Counted from the stretch's first letter, positions 19,278 to 27,921 are shown. The stretch is 32,137 nucleotides of DNA from Akkermansiaceae bacterium (GCA_029253285.1 JAQWZU010000195.1:1-32137); one strand, 5' to 3'. The notes: generated from the sequence alone by a model not told the origin. Program-made: numbers and translations.

Positions 19278-20282
19278 TCACTCCTCGAAATGACCGCCAT
19301 GCGGGGCAGACATCCACTGCCAAGCTGTTTCCACCATTGAACGTACCTTCGTGTGCTGTGCCTCCCACTCAAGAATTTCCTTCGCCAATCTGGGATCTGC
19401 AACAAGTTGCGCCGGATCGCCCGGACGCCGCTCCCCATACTTCACCGGCACCTTTCGTCCCGTAACCTCCTCCGCAATATCAATGATTTCTTTCACCGAC
19501 ACTCCAATTCCCGTCCCAAGATTGCAACGCACCGACTCTCCTCCACCGGCAAGATGCTTCACCGCCGCAGCATGGGCCGTCGCCAGATCCTCCACATGAA
19601 TATAGTCCCGGATACAGGTTCCGTCGGGGGTCTCATAATCGGTGCCAAAAACCGTAAGATACTCAATCCCCCCCTGCGCCGCCTGGAGAACGAGAGGAAT
19701 AAGGTGGGTCTCCGGATTGTGATCCTCTCCGATCTTGCCGTCCGACGAGCATCCACTTGCGTTGAAATAGCGCAGTGCGACACTCTTTAAGTTAAAAGCC
19801 TGATCACAATCCTCCAGGATCCACTCAACCATGAGCTTGCTCCTGCCATAGGGGTTGATCGGACTCTGGGGATGATCCTCGGTAAGAGGAATACTCCGGG
19901 GTTCCCCATAAGTGGCGCAGGTTGAAGAAAAGACAAAAGCCTGACAATTAAACTCAGCCATCACCTCAAGAAGAGTCAAAGGCTCCGCGGTATTGTTACG
20001 GTAATACTTCAACGGGGCGGTCACCGATTCCCCGACATAGGCAAAAGCCGCAAAGTGAATAACAGCCTCGAACTGGTGTTCCTTGAACAAGCGCCTCAAA
20101 AGCTCCCCATCACCCACTGCACCCTCAACGAAAACCACCTCGTTATCAACAATGGCATCACGATGCCCGTATACGAGATTATCAAGGACCACCACTTTGT
20201 AGCCCTCTGAGTTCAGCAAGCGAACCGTATGCGATCCGATATATCCGGCTCCCCCGGCGACAAGAATTGACTGCGATCCCAT
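19278..20282 (-). CDS. galE: UDP-glucose 4-epimerase
   Basis: A 334-residue extended SDR that interconverts UDP-glucose and UDP-galactose, supplying galactose units for polysaccharides and lipopolysaccharide. The NAD site GGAGYIG is at 10-16, HFAAFAYVGESV at about 76-88, the catalytic Ser/Thr in FSSTCATYG (about 118-126) and YGRSK at 145-149 (Tyr145, Lys149). Later segments RYFNASGC, GTDYETPDGTCIRDYIHVxD and the GERRPGDPAQLVAD ending are all typical of GalE. Length is normal. Confidence 0.95.
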   Translation of the reverse strand: MGSQSILVAGGAGYIGSHTVRLLNSEGYKVVVLDNLVYGHRDAIVDNEVVFVEGAVGDGELLRRLFKEHQFEAVIHFAAFAYVGESVTAPLKYYRNNTAEPLTLLEVMAEFNCQAFVFSSTCATYGEPRSIPLTEDHPQSPINPYGRSKLMVEWILEDCDQAFNLKSVALRYFNASGCSSDGKIGEDHNPETHLIPLVLQAAQGGIEYLTVFGTDYETPDGTCIRDYIHVEDLATAHAAAVKHLAGGGESVRCNLGTGIGVSVKEIIDIAEEVTGRKVPVKYGERRPGDPAQLVADPRLAKEILEWEAQHTKVRSMVETAWQWMSAPHGGHFEE

Positions 20283-20338
20283 AAATTATTGCAAAGTCAA
20301 TCAGCGCCTACTTTGACCGTCAACCACTGAGAAGTTTT

Positions 20339-21109
20339 CTAGCGTAATTGCGCCACGATTTCCGATTGATTTCGCATTCTCACTAAATCCTCCAAGGTCA
20401 GCATTTTTGGAAAAAACCTTGGAATCGAGACCCAACCAACCAAGCCCCCGGCAAAATGCAACAAGTGGGCGATTTGAAACAATTCCGGACCCAGCAGATC
20501 AACCAAGCCCCCTCCCAAGTCACCAAGAAGGGGAATCCCCAATGAGGGCGTCGCCACAAAAAGAAGCACACTCGCAACCAAAATCCCCTTAGCCAGATTG
20601 TTGGCCGAAACCGGAATAAAAAGCATTCGTGAACCTGGAGAGAGGGCGAAATAAGCCAACAAAAGACCCATAATTCCTCCCGACGCTCCCACCAGAGGGT
20701 CTCTGGGCATCCCGTCGAAAACGGCTTGAGCAGAAATATGAATCAATCCCGAACCAATACTCACCGCCAAAAAAAGCACCAAGATCCTGAAACTACTCAG
20801 GACGTGACTCAAGCGGGCACAGCTATAGTAAAATAAAATCACATTAAGAACGAGATGTCCCCAATTTCCATGAAGCCAAAAATATGTAAATAGCTGCCAG
20901 ACATGGCCGGACGTAACGCCTTCCCAAGTCAGACCCAGCTGGATATAAAGCGATCTCAACCCTTCTTCCGCTCCATCGGGAAAAACACCTCCCGTCGACA
21001 TTACCACGATATGGATAATGATCATCGCAACCGACCCGATCGTTGCACAATTGAACCCCGGTGCCTGAAGCAATAACCACTTTCCCTTTTCTTCGTCCAA
21101 TTTATCCAT
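20339..21109 (-). CDS. Rhomboid-family intramembrane serine protease
   Basis: A multi-spanning membrane protein of about 256 residues. Rhomboid signatures are present: the HGNWGHLVLNV helix with its conserved His and Asn, the catalytic serine in LVGASGGIMGL (GxSG), and the catalytic histidine in IAHLLHFAGGLVGW. Rhomboids cut membrane proteins within or next to their transmembrane helices; the substrate is unknown. I start at ATG 21109 (MDKLDEEKGK); ATG 21118 and GTG 21130 are in-frame alternatives. The C-terminal 30 residues are cytoplasmic. It diverges from the ECF sigma gene at 21261; the 130 to 150 bases between them must carry both promoters, but I see no clear promoter boxes. Confidence 0.9.
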   Translation of the reverse strand: MDKLDEEKGKWLLLQAPGFNCATIGSVAMIIIHIVVMSTGGVFPDGAEEGLRSLYIQLGLTWEGVTSGHVWQLFTYFWLHGNWGHLVLNVILFYYSCARLSHVLSSFRILVLFLAVSIGSGLIHISAQAVFDGMPRDPLVGASGGIMGLLLAYFALSPGSRMLFIPVSANNLAKGILVASVLLFVATPSLGIPLLGDLGGGLVDLLGPELFQIAHLLHFAGGLVGWVSIPRFFPKMLTLEDLVRMRNQSEIVAQLR

Positions 21110-21260
21110 GCTTCTCATACTAATGACCACTCAGTCGGCGATTTGCTCACCGAAATCTAAATTAATCATGGGCGTTTCCTTTTTTCGGGCCAATCAAAAT
21201 AAATCCCGGGGAATTCTCGCGACTCGCGGCCAATCCTCTGGTTAACTCCCCCGAAGATTC

Positions 21261-21848
21261 ATGGGGAATATTCAGGATGCCAATGATGAAGACGTAGCTT
21301 GGATGGCCCGCATCGCAAAAGGCGACGACCAGGCCTTCCGTCTCCTCGTAGAAAAGCATCAAGGCGCAGTCATTGGAACTGTGGCCAAAATGACCAACGG
21401 CTCCGCCGATACCGAAGACATCGCCCAACAAGTCTTCCTCCGAATCTGGAAATCAGCCAAACGCTACCAACCGACGGCCAAATTCACGACCTTCCTCTTC
21501 ACCGTCACCCGAAATCTCGTTTTCAACGAAACGGCCAAGAAATCCCGACGAAAAGAATTTTCCATCGAAGAGCAAGAGGACGACTGGCATCGCTCAGTCG
21601 CCTATTCAGACGAAACTTCCCAACCCGATCAAAAGCTCGCCCAGTCGGAGATGAAAGAGGTCGTAGACATCGCCATTGCCCGCCTTCCCGAAAAACAGAG
21701 GCTCGCTGTGATTCTTCGTCGCTACGAACAAATGCCCTACGAGGAAATGGCCACGGTCCTGGAACTCTCGGTTCCTGCCGTGAAGAGCCAACTCTTCCGC
21801 GCTCGCAATAGCCTCCGCGAAATGCTCTCAGATTACCTTAAGGATTAG
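21261..21848 (+). CDS. ECF-family RNA polymerase sigma-70 factor (RpoE-like)
   Basis: A 195-residue protein with region 2 (about 25-95, core GSADTEDIAQQVFLRIWKSA, then a YQPTAKFTTFLFTVTRNL segment for -10 melting) and region 4 (about 135-190, LPEKQRLAVILRRYEQMPYEEMA then a helix-turn-helix with SVPAVKSQLFRARNSLRE). Unlike the sigma factor at 15949-16482 it has no overlapping membrane gene; its 3' end overlaps the opposing gene at 21838-22401 by 11 bases. It is therefore an orphan in gene order, or is controlled by a partner elsewhere. Confidence 0.92.
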   Translation: MGNIQDANDEDVAWMARIAKGDDQAFRLLVEKHQGAVIGTVAKMTNGSADTEDIAQQVFLRIWKSAKRYQPTAKFTTFLFTVTRNLVFNETAKKSRRKEFSIEEQEDDWHRSVAYSDETSQPDQKLAQSEMKEVVDIAIARLPEKQRLAVILRRYEQMPYEEMATVLELSVPAVKSQLFRARNSLREMLSDYLKD

Positions 21849-22401
21849 GAATCACCGGCTTGGGAGCATCAGTAATCGGGCCCCATGGCAATTCCCCCAA
21901 ATCGATTTTCTGCATCTCATAAGCGTAAACGGCATCCTCATTTCGAGGATCAATCGTGACAGCCAGATCGATCAAACAGCGCGCCAGCAATCGATTTACA
22001 TTTCCCTTCTGCTGATAAAGAAATTCAGCACGCGTGACAAACAAGGTAGCCAATGTCTTGGGCCCGTATTGCGTCTCAAGAGTTGTGGGCATCACCCCCT
22101 TCTCTAATTGAAATTTAAGAATCACCGCCCGCTTATTTCGAGGCGACAGGTGCATAGCCACGGCCAGGGCCTTCCGGGCAAAGCCCAAGGAATCCTTGTT
22201 CGCCTTCATACGCACAATTTCATTCGCCGTGAAAATAGCCAGATTAGTGGCATAAGTATCCTTCTCCCGGTCGTTCATCCCAGCTTCCTTAAAAATACTT
22301 TCTCTTACGATCGGAGCCTTAAATTCAAAGGCACGCTTTTCTTGTGCCTCGATAGCAAAACAAAAAAGTAAAAATAAGGACACTTGCCCAAGCAGACGCA
22401 T
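21838..22401 (-). CDS. Secreted or periplasmic helical-repeat protein of unknown function
   Basis: From ATG 22401 the protein has 187 residues and begins with a clear signal peptide (MRLLGQVSLFLLFCFAIEAQ). A longer in-frame start at 22677 would run antisense through the folate gene and is not credible. The mature part is helical, with two TPR-like units marked by LAVAMHLSPRNKRAV and LAVTIDPRNEDAVYAYEM. I do not recognise a family. Its ATG overlaps the CATG palindrome at 22399-22402 opposite the possible upstream start of the folate gene, and its 3' end overlaps the ECF sigma gene by 11 bases. The position between them gives no firm clue to role. Confidence 0.75.
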   Translation of the reverse strand: MRLLGQVSLFLLFCFAIEAQEKRAFEFKAPIVRESIFKEAGMNDREKDTYATNLAIFTANEIVRMKANKDSLGFARKALAVAMHLSPRNKRAVILKFQLEKGVMPTTLETQYGPKTLATLFVTRAEFLYQQKGNVNRLLARCLIDLAVTIDPRNEDAVYAYEMQKIDLGELPWGPITDAPKPVIPNP

Positions 22402-22420
22402 GGACGATATTGTCCCCACG

Positions 22421-22993
22421 ATGTCAACAAACGCAAGCGCCAAGGATAAACTCCGCTCTGCGATCAGATCATCGCTTGCCAAAATCTCTGCGCCTACATT
22501 GCAAGCTGCGTCCACAGGGATATCGCGTTCCATCACTCTTGAAAGCGGAACAAACTGTGCCCTTTTTTCCGGAACTTCCCGCGAACCCCAACTCCTCTCT
22601 CTCCTTTCCAACGAAAATATCCAGTGGTTCCTCCCCAGAGTTACCGGGCTTGGGTCGATGACCTTCCACCAGGTCACCAGTCACTGTAATCTGACCATCG
22701 GAAAGTTTGGTATTCTGGAACCCCTGCCATCCGCCCCCGAAATCACCCCCGACAATCTCGATACCCTGATCTGCCCGGGAATCGCTTTTTCTCCATCAGG
22801 AATACGTCTTGGCCAGGGAGGTGGATACTACGACCGCTATCTCACAAAGACCATCAAGGCTCGTCTGATAGGTGTGGCCTTCGACCTTCAAATTCAGGAC
22901 ATGCTCCCAAACGACCTCCATGATATTGCCATGCACGAAATCATCTCGGAATCCCGACACCTCAGGATATCGAATCCGGGACAACGAGGTTGA
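22421..22993 (+). CDS. 5-formyltetrahydrofolate cyclo-ligase
   Basis: Converts 5-formyltetrahydrofolate to 5,10-methenyltetrahydrofolate with ATP. The protein has about 190 residues, with an N-terminal helix starting AKDKLRSAIRSSLAKI, WFLPRVTG in the middle, GILEPLPSAPEI, the segment LDTLICPGIAFSPSGIRLGQGGGYYDRYL that holds the ATP-binding GQGGGYYDR signature, and a HD-IAMHEIISE end. I chose ATG 22421; an in-frame ATG at 22400 adds seven residues and overlaps the opposite gene's start. The last 32 bases overlap apaG on the other strand. Confidence 0.92.
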   Translation: MSTNASAKDKLRSAIRSSLAKISAPTLQAASTGISRSITLESGTNCALFSGTSREPQLLSLLSNENIQWFLPRVTGLGSMTFHQVTSHCNLTIGKFGILEPLPSAPEITPDNLDTLICPGIAFSPSGIRLGQGGGYYDRYLTKTIKARLIGVAFDLQIQDMLPNDLHDIAMHEIISESRHLRISNPGQRG

Positions 22994-23351
22994 AGTCCGG
23001 AATGGTTACCCTGACTTTCGCGCCATGCTCCGAAGTCCCAAAAAAAGAACCACTCACCCTGCTGTCTTTTCCAATAACGTGGTAGGAATTATAAGAGAAC
23101 CGTTCTCCCGGAAGTAAAAACGGGTTTTCCCCAACGACGCCACTCCCCTCAACCACCATCATCTCTCCTGTCACATCCTTTAAAATCCACTTCCGCCCCC
23201 AAATAGTGAGAGCCTCGTTCGAGTCGTTGATGATCGAGATAAAGTAAACAAAGGGGTAAGGCCTCTCTTCCGGAGCCTCAAGATTCGGATTGTAGATCAC
23301 CTCTTCAACCTCGACTCTTAGTCCTGAAATTTCCTGATACCCATCTGGCAC
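22962..23351 (-). CDS. apaG: ApaG-domain protein
   Basis: A 129-residue all-beta protein of the ApaG (DUF525) family. Visible family features: VEVEEVIYNPNLEAP near the start, YFISIINDSNEALTIWGRKWILKD, the Gly-rich VEGSGVVGENPFLLPGERF loop, and YHVIGKDSRVSGSFFG near the end. Biochemical function is uncertain; the domain occurs alone in bacteria and in eukaryotic F-box and other proteins, and was first seen beside apaH in E. coli. The 3' end overlaps the convergent folate gene by 32 bases. Confidence 0.92.
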   Translation of the reverse strand: MPDGYQEISGLRVEVEEVIYNPNLEAPEERPYPFVYFISIINDSNEALTIWGRKWILKDVTGEMMVVEGSGVVGENPFLLPGERFSYNSYHVIGKDSRVSGSFFGTSEHGAKVRVTIPDFNLVVPDSIS

Positions 23352-23501
23352 GACAGCAGATTAGCAATCAAAGGGGACTCGGCAAGCCCATCTATCTTCA
23401 ACTGAATTGCACAATCCCCTCCCTTCCCGCTCGATATCCTTTTTCCCTGTTCAGCTGCCCATCTTTCCTCAATCTCTTACTCCATATTCTTCCCTCGATT
23501 T

Positions 23502-23606
23502 CTGGTCACACTTTTGGTCATTGGCCTCTCGCACTTTCTCTCAGCCGCCGCCGACTGGGAAAATAAAACCATTTCCCGACAGAACAAGGCGCTTCCAGCC
23601 GATTAG
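23502..23606 (+). pseudogene. Possible remnant of a secreted-protein gene (signal peptide plus short tail)
   Basis: In the 251-base gap between apaG and the next gene, the plus strand reads, in one frame, a hydrophobic run LVTLLVIGLSHFLSAAADWE followed by NKTISRQNKALPAD and a TAG. The hydrophobic core and SAAA|D look like a signal peptide with a cleavage site. There is no ATG in frame, only CTG 23502 and TTG starts, and the stop overlaps the stop of the dehydrogenase on the other strand. The tail is loosely like the first residues of some secreted glycoside hydrolases. It may be a broken gene remnant or chance; nothing else is seen in the gap. Confidence 0.22.
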
Positions 23607-24490
23607 GAAGAATGGCGTCCGGGGAAGGTCAGTTCGGCGATGCCGGACTTGTCCAATTCACCGAGGCCTTCGGAAACCATCTTGTCGTATTGGGCTTTGG
23701 TTGCATCGTTGACAGGAAGAGAGATTCCAAGACCATTGGCTATATCCTGGGCAATCCCGGAATCCTTGGCAGCGTGTTCAGCAGAGAACCAGCATTCGTG
23801 ATCGCGGTCGCGCATATCTTCCGCATCGGTCTCAAGAACACGACTATTTGCGCCGGTCTGTGAGAAGATGTTACAGATCAGATCGATGTCGATTCCCAGC
23901 GCACTGGCGAGACCAAGACCTTCGGCGAGGCCGGCAGTATTGATATTCATCACCATGTTTACGAGAGCCTTCACTTCAGCGGCTTTACCAATCTCACCGC
24001 AAAGACTAAGATTCACGGAAAGTTGGTCGAGGATCTCCTTGTGAGTATTGAAGACCCCTTCGTCTCCACCAATCATGAGGAAGAGCGACCCTTCGCGGGC
24101 CTGTGAAATTGAGGAAGCCATCGCTCCCTCGAGAACGTCGGCATCAACAGCCTTACCGGCAGTATAGACCTCTTTGTGTATACCGGGCGATAAAGTCGCG
24201 CAGTTGATGAAGGTCTTGCCGGAGGAGTCAACGAGGAGGTTATCTCCGTCACCAAGGAAGATGGCTCGCATTGCATGATCGTTGGTGACGACAGTGAAGA
24301 TGATCTCTGCTGCTTCGGTCACTTCGGCAAGAGTGGCGCAATCCTTTGCTCCCAGCTCTGCCGCGATCTCGGCAGAAGCCTCTTTGTTCACATCATAAAC
24401 AGCGGTGATTTCATGGCCGCAATCAAGTTGAAGATGACGAGCCATATTGGCTCCCATGCGGCCGACGCCGACAAATGCTACTTTACTCAT
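23603..24490 (-). CDS. Beta-hydroxyacid dehydrogenase (3-hydroxyisobutyrate dehydrogenase family)
   Basis: A 295-residue NAD(P)-dependent oxidoreductase. The Rossmann motif GVGRMG is at 8-13 and the catalytic Lys, in GKAAEVKALVN, is at about 174. INCATLSPG follows the beta strands in the usual place, but the substrate loop reads EGAMASSI rather than the common DAPVSGG, so the substrate may not be 3-hydroxyisobutyrate; glyoxylate/succinic-semialdehyde reductase or tartronate-semialdehyde reductase-type activities are alternatives. It lies 32 bases after the metallo-hydrolase gene on the same strand and is probably the last gene of a three-gene unit. Confidence 0.9.
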   Translation of the reverse strand: MSKVAFVGVGRMGANMARHLQLDCGHEITAVYDVNKEASAEIAAELGAKDCATLAEVTEAAEIIFTVVTNDHAMRAIFLGDGDNLLVDSSGKTFINCATLSPGIHKEVYTAGKAVDADVLEGAMASSISQAREGSLFLMIGGDEGVFNTHKEILDQLSVNLSLCGEIGKAAEVKALVNMVMNINTAGLAEGLGLASALGIDIDLICNIFSQTGANSRVLETDAEDMRDRDHECWFSAEHAAKDSGIAQDIANGLGISLPVNDATKAQYDKMVSEGLGELDKSGIAELTFPGRHSS

Positions 24491-24522
24491 GAGTTCGGTT
24501 ATTAATTAGGTTGGTAGTTTGT

Positions 24523-25344
24523 TTATTTAAATTCTGGAAAGAAAGGATTGTGAGCTTTTTCTTCACCCACGGAAGTCATGGGACCATGCCCGGGACAGAC
24601 GACGGTCTGATCTTCGAGAGTGAAAATCTGTTCACGATTCGTGGCAAGCGCATCTTTGAAGGAAACGACCCCTCCACCCATCGATTGGGCAAAAAGAGCA
24701 TCACCGACAACTGCAACCGGACGGTCGAGACCATGAACAACGTAAGTCGTTCCCGCAGGTGAATGCCCCCAAGTGAGACGCGTGGAAACACGAAGTGTTC
24801 CGATGGAAAAGGTATCACCGGCAGCAAAACGCTCGGCTCCAGCGACGGGTTCCTTTCCATTCACAAGAACTCGAATCCCGGGATTGGCCGCGATCACTTT
24901 CTCCCGATCAATGATGTGATCAATATGGGTGTGGGTAATGAAGAGCGTCTTGATTTCCACACCTAATTCCTTCGCTGCCGCAAGTGCAGGGTCCGCGTTC
25001 GCTCCAGTGTCAAAGAGCGCCGCTTCCTTCGTTTGCGCATCCCAAATTAGGTAAGCGTTCACAGTCATCTCGCCATCGAAGTCAGTGTTGAACTGCTTGA
25101 GTCCATCAAGCTCAACATCCTCCGGACGCCAGGAACGATTACCAAGCTCGACAAGGCTATCCGCATCGAGGCCCAGCGAAGGGGCCACCGCCCGAACTGC
25201 GTCTTCATTGAATTCACCATCCTTCAACTTCGCAATAAGATCCTCGTCCACATTGGTGAGAAAGGACAACACACCGTCAGCCATCCCCGTTCCCCGGAGT
25301 GTCTTGCCGATGACATCTTCAAAAAAATCTTCTAATTCTATCAT
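24523..25344 (-). CDS. Metallo-beta-lactamase-fold hydrolase with N-terminal extension
   Basis: A 273-residue protein. The MBL-fold part (about 88-273) has the zinc motif HTHIDH (138-143), a later His in TWGHSPAGTTYVV, the bridging Asp in VVGDALF and a last His in VCPGHGPM, the glyoxalase II-like pattern. The first 85 residues are a separate helical, acidic segment (ELEDFFEDVIGKTLRG...) that I do not recognise. Glyoxalase II or another thioester or lactone hydrolase are candidate activities. It lies 15 bases after the beta-propeller gene and 32 before the dehydrogenase. Confidence 0.88.
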   Translation of the reverse strand: MIELEDFFEDVIGKTLRGTGMADGVLSFLTNVDEDLIAKLKDGEFNEDAVRAVAPSLGLDADSLVELGNRSWRPEDVELDGLKQFNTDFDGEMTVNAYLIWDAQTKEAALFDTGANADPALAAAKELGVEIKTLFITHTHIDHIIDREKVIAANPGIRVLVNGKEPVAGAERFAAGDTFSIGTLRVSTRLTWGHSPAGTTYVVHGLDRPVAVVGDALFAQSMGGGVVSFKDALATNREQIFTLEDQTVVCPGHGPMTSVGEEKAHNPFFPEFK

Positions 25345-25359
25345 GATTCTTGGAGTAAA

Positions 25360-26379
25360 CTATTTCTTGGGAAAAAGTGTGATTAGGCGACCTACCTTGC
25401 TGTGTTCAGAAACGTAAATCTGCCCCCGGGGTCCCCACTTGATCCCATGAGGAGCGGAAAACCTGCTGTCTCGCAATTGATGGGTAGGCACAGTATTGAT
25501 CCCCCATTGCCTCTTGTTCGGATTATCCAGTAAAGCCGCGACGACCTTTCCCTCTTTGTCCATGAGAATGACACGTCCTTCGATTTCGGCAACCGCTGCG
25601 TAGTCGCCCTGCACATCAACATCAGCCGGACGCCGCATGGAAGTGGTGCCATAAATTCCGATCCAGGTAAGATCAAGAGTGAGATGGATCATACGGCGAC
25701 CATCCCGGTCGCAAACGAGAATGCGGGGCTGGTCATAGCGAAAATCCATGGCCGCTCCATGACAAGCCGAGAACTGGTCCTTGCCGGTTCCCCCGCCCCC
25801 GTATGTTTTCACCAGACTACCATCGGGTTTGAGTTTGTGAATTTTTTTTGAACCATACCCCATGAAGAAAAAGAGGTGCCCTTTGGGGCCCACAAGAACT
25901 TCGCTCAGCCCCTCCATCCCGCCTTCGATTTTTCCGGTCTTCTCATTAGGAAGGGTGGAAGCAATATTGCCTTCGAGATCAAATTTAACCGCTCGGTTGG
26001 CTTGATACTGAGCCCCCCAAAGAAACTCCTTTCCATTTTCTTCAACGGCAGTGAGCGAGTGAAACTGCTGCAGTCCAGGCTTGAGGGTTTTGATGAATCT
26101 CCCGTGTTTATCGAAAACGGCGACTCCTGCATTAGATTCTATCGAAACATAAACATTGCCGGATTTCACAACAGCCAAATCGCCGTGGAGTGGTCCGATA
26201 TTCTTCCCCCCGGGAAGCGACCCCCATCCAGGAACAGTAACAAACTTGTGCCCTTCAGGTCCGGTGACAGTCGCGGTGGTGACGATATTGCCTATTCCAG
26301 TGGCGTGAACGTGCCCCTCGTGCGCGAAAACCGGAGCAGCAAGCGTCAAGGCCGTCGTGATCATTCGAAACAGGTTCAT
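25360..26379 (-). CDS. Secreted NHL-repeat/six-bladed beta-propeller protein
   Basis: A 339-residue protein with a signal peptide (about 1-19, ALTLAAPVFA) and a His-rich mature start (HEGHVHATG). The body is built from repeated blades recognisable by strands such as GNVYVSIESNAGVAVFDKHG, FIKTL, GHLFFFMGYGSKKIHKL, SLVKTYGGGGTGKDQF and APHGIKWGPRGQIYVSE, the NHL pattern 'PxGi....g.iyV'. NHL propellers bind ligands or act as lyases and lactonases; no catalytic set can be assigned. It opens the three-gene minus-strand unit and diverges from selO, leaving 114 bases for both promoters. Confidence 0.85.
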   Translation of the reverse strand: MNLFRMITTALTLAAPVFAHEGHVHATGIGNIVTTATVTGPEGHKFVTVPGWGSLPGGKNIGPLHGDLAVVKSGNVYVSIESNAGVAVFDKHGRFIKTLKPGLQQFHSLTAVEENGKEFLWGAQYQANRAVKFDLEGNIASTLPNEKTGKIEGGMEGLSEVLVGPKGHLFFFMGYGSKKIHKLKPDGSLVKTYGGGGTGKDQFSACHGAAMDFRYDQPRILVCDRDGRRMIHLTLDLTWIGIYGTTSMRRPADVDVQGDYAAVAEIEGRVILMDKEGKVVAALLDNPNKRQWGINTVPTHQLRDSRFSAPHGIKWGPRGQIYVSEHSKVGRLITLFPKK

Positions 26380-26493
26380 GAGGGCAGTATGCTGTCTGAC
26401 AGGACTACCGGGAAAAGAAAAAAGTGAGCGAGAATTGCCTCCTTCCCCAGAATTAATACTGCGTTTTTTGCTCTATTGCGCATCTTTAACGCG

Positions 26494-27921
26494 ATGCGAA
26501 TCGCCTTCGACAATACCTACGCGCGACTCCCCGGAAGATTCTACTTCAAACAGGAAGCCGCGCAGGTTCCCGGGCCAGAAATCATCCAGATCAACACCTC
26601 ACTGGCCAAGAACCTCTCGCTTGACCCTGATGAGCTCAAGTCCGCCGAAGGTCTGGCTTTCCTCTCAGGTAATGCGACTCCGGAAGGTGCCGATCCTCTG
26701 GCGCAAGCCTACGCCGGACATCAGTTCGGCAACTTTTCCCCGCAGCTCGGAGACGGACGGGCACTCCTCATCGGCGAACTTCTGGATCAATCTGGCAAAC
26801 GGTTCGATCTCCAGCTCAAGGGATCTGGACCCACGCCCTTCTCCCGTAGCGGTGATGGCAGGTCCGCCCTCGGCCCCGTTCTACGGGAATACATCGTGAG
26901 CGAAGCGATGGCGGCCTTTGGCGTCCCCACCACCCGCGCTCTGGCGGCGGTTTCGACCGGGGAACCCGTCCACCGTCAAGACGGACCGGAACCCGGAGGG
27001 ATCTTCACAAGAATCGCGGCGAGCCATATTCGTGTGGGGACCTTTCAATACTTCTATGGCCGCAACGATGCGGAAGCGCTTCAGATTCTGACCGACTATA
27101 CCATCGAGCGCCACTATCCTGAAGCTAGTGATCCCATCGAGCTCCTTCGAGCGGTCATCGCAGCTCATGCTTCGCTGGTTGCGCATTGGATGTCGTTGGG
27201 ATTCATCCATGGCGTCATGAATACCGACAACTGTGCCATTTCCGGGGAGACCATCGACTTCGGCCCATGCGCCTTCATGGATCAATTTCATCCGCAATGT
27301 GTCTTCAGTTCGATTGATCGTAATGCGCGCTACGCCTGGGGAAACCAAGCCAGTATTGCGCACTGGAATCTCATGCGCTTCGCGGAAACGCTTCTGCCCT
27401 TGATTGATTCCGATACAGACAAAGCCATCACTCTGGCTGAAACCGAACTCAAAGCCTTCGGAGACCTGTTTCAAAAAGACTATCAAACACGCTTCCTTCA
27501 AAAACTTGGACTTCCTGAAACCTCATCGCGTGACGAGATTGACCGATGCCTGAAACTTCTCACCGAACAGCAAATCGATTTCACTCTTTTCTTCCGACGC
27601 CTCACCCAATTCGCCGCGGGAGAATCAAGCGAACCGCTTGCCGAATTATTCCCTGACAAAGTCACCTTCAAGGACTGGCTCAACGATTGGAATCGATCAT
27701 CGCTCGACGTCTCGAAGATGCGTGAAGCCAATCCCATCCTCATTCCAAGAAACCATCGCGTGGAGCAAACTATCCAGGCAAGCTACCAAGGGGACCTCGC
27801 GCCTTTCCATCGACTCATCGATGCCTTAAAGAGTCCCTTTACCGAACAAGAGGAATACTCCGATCTCGAAACGCCTCCTCGTCCCGAGGAGGTCGTTCAC
27901 GAAACCTTCTGCGGAACCTAA
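26494..27921 (+). CDS. selO: SelO (YdiU-family) protein adenylyltransferase
   Basis: A 475-residue pseudokinase that transfers AMP from ATP to Ser, Thr or Tyr residues of proteins, linked in E. coli and yeast to redox stress. Features: QAYAGHQFGNFSPQLGDGRA (about 71-90), the lysine of QLKGSGPTPFSRSGDG (about 107-122), the catalytic-loop-like HGVMNTDN (239-246) and IDFGP (about 254-258, the DFG Asp). I start at ATG 26494 because the in-frame TTG at 26476 gives only six extra residues. It ends in ...TFCGT with a cysteine near the C-terminus, not selenocysteine (codon TGC). Its stop overlaps the stop of the sulfatase on the other strand. It is the only gene of its strand here, opposite the beta-propeller operon. 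Confidence 0.95.
   Translation: MRIAFDNTYARLPGRFYFKQEAAQVPGPEIIQINTSLAKNLSLDPDELKSAEGLAFLSGNATPEGADPLAQAYAGHQFGNFSPQLGDGRALLIGELLDQSGKRFDLQLKGSGPTPFSRSGDGRSALGPVLREYIVSEAMAAFGVPTTRALAAVSTGEPVHRQDGPEPGGIFTRIAASHIRVGTFQYFYGRNDAEALQILTDYTIERHYPEASDPIELLRAVIAAHASLVAHWMSLGFIHGVMNTDNCAISGETIDFGPCAFMDQFHPQCVFSSIDRNARYAWGNQASIAHWNLMRFAETLLPLIDSDTDKAITLAETELKAFGDLFQKDYQTRFLQKLGLPETSSRDEIDRCLKLLTEQQIDFTLFFRRLTQFAAGESSEPLAELFPDKVTFKDWLNDWNRSSLDVSKMREANPILIPRNHRVEQTIQASYQGDLAPFHRLIDALKSPFTEQEEYSDLETPPRPEEVVHETFCGT

Noticed and set aside
22402-22677. 92-residue N-terminal extension of the secreted helical-repeat protein
   Set aside because: It is antisense to the folate cyclo-ligase gene, while the internal ATG at 22401 begins a clear signal peptide.
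27895-27921. Possible selenocysteine near the SelO C-terminus
   Set aside because: The relevant codon is TGC (cysteine) and the reading frame ends in an ordinary TAA; no in-frame TGA is needed.
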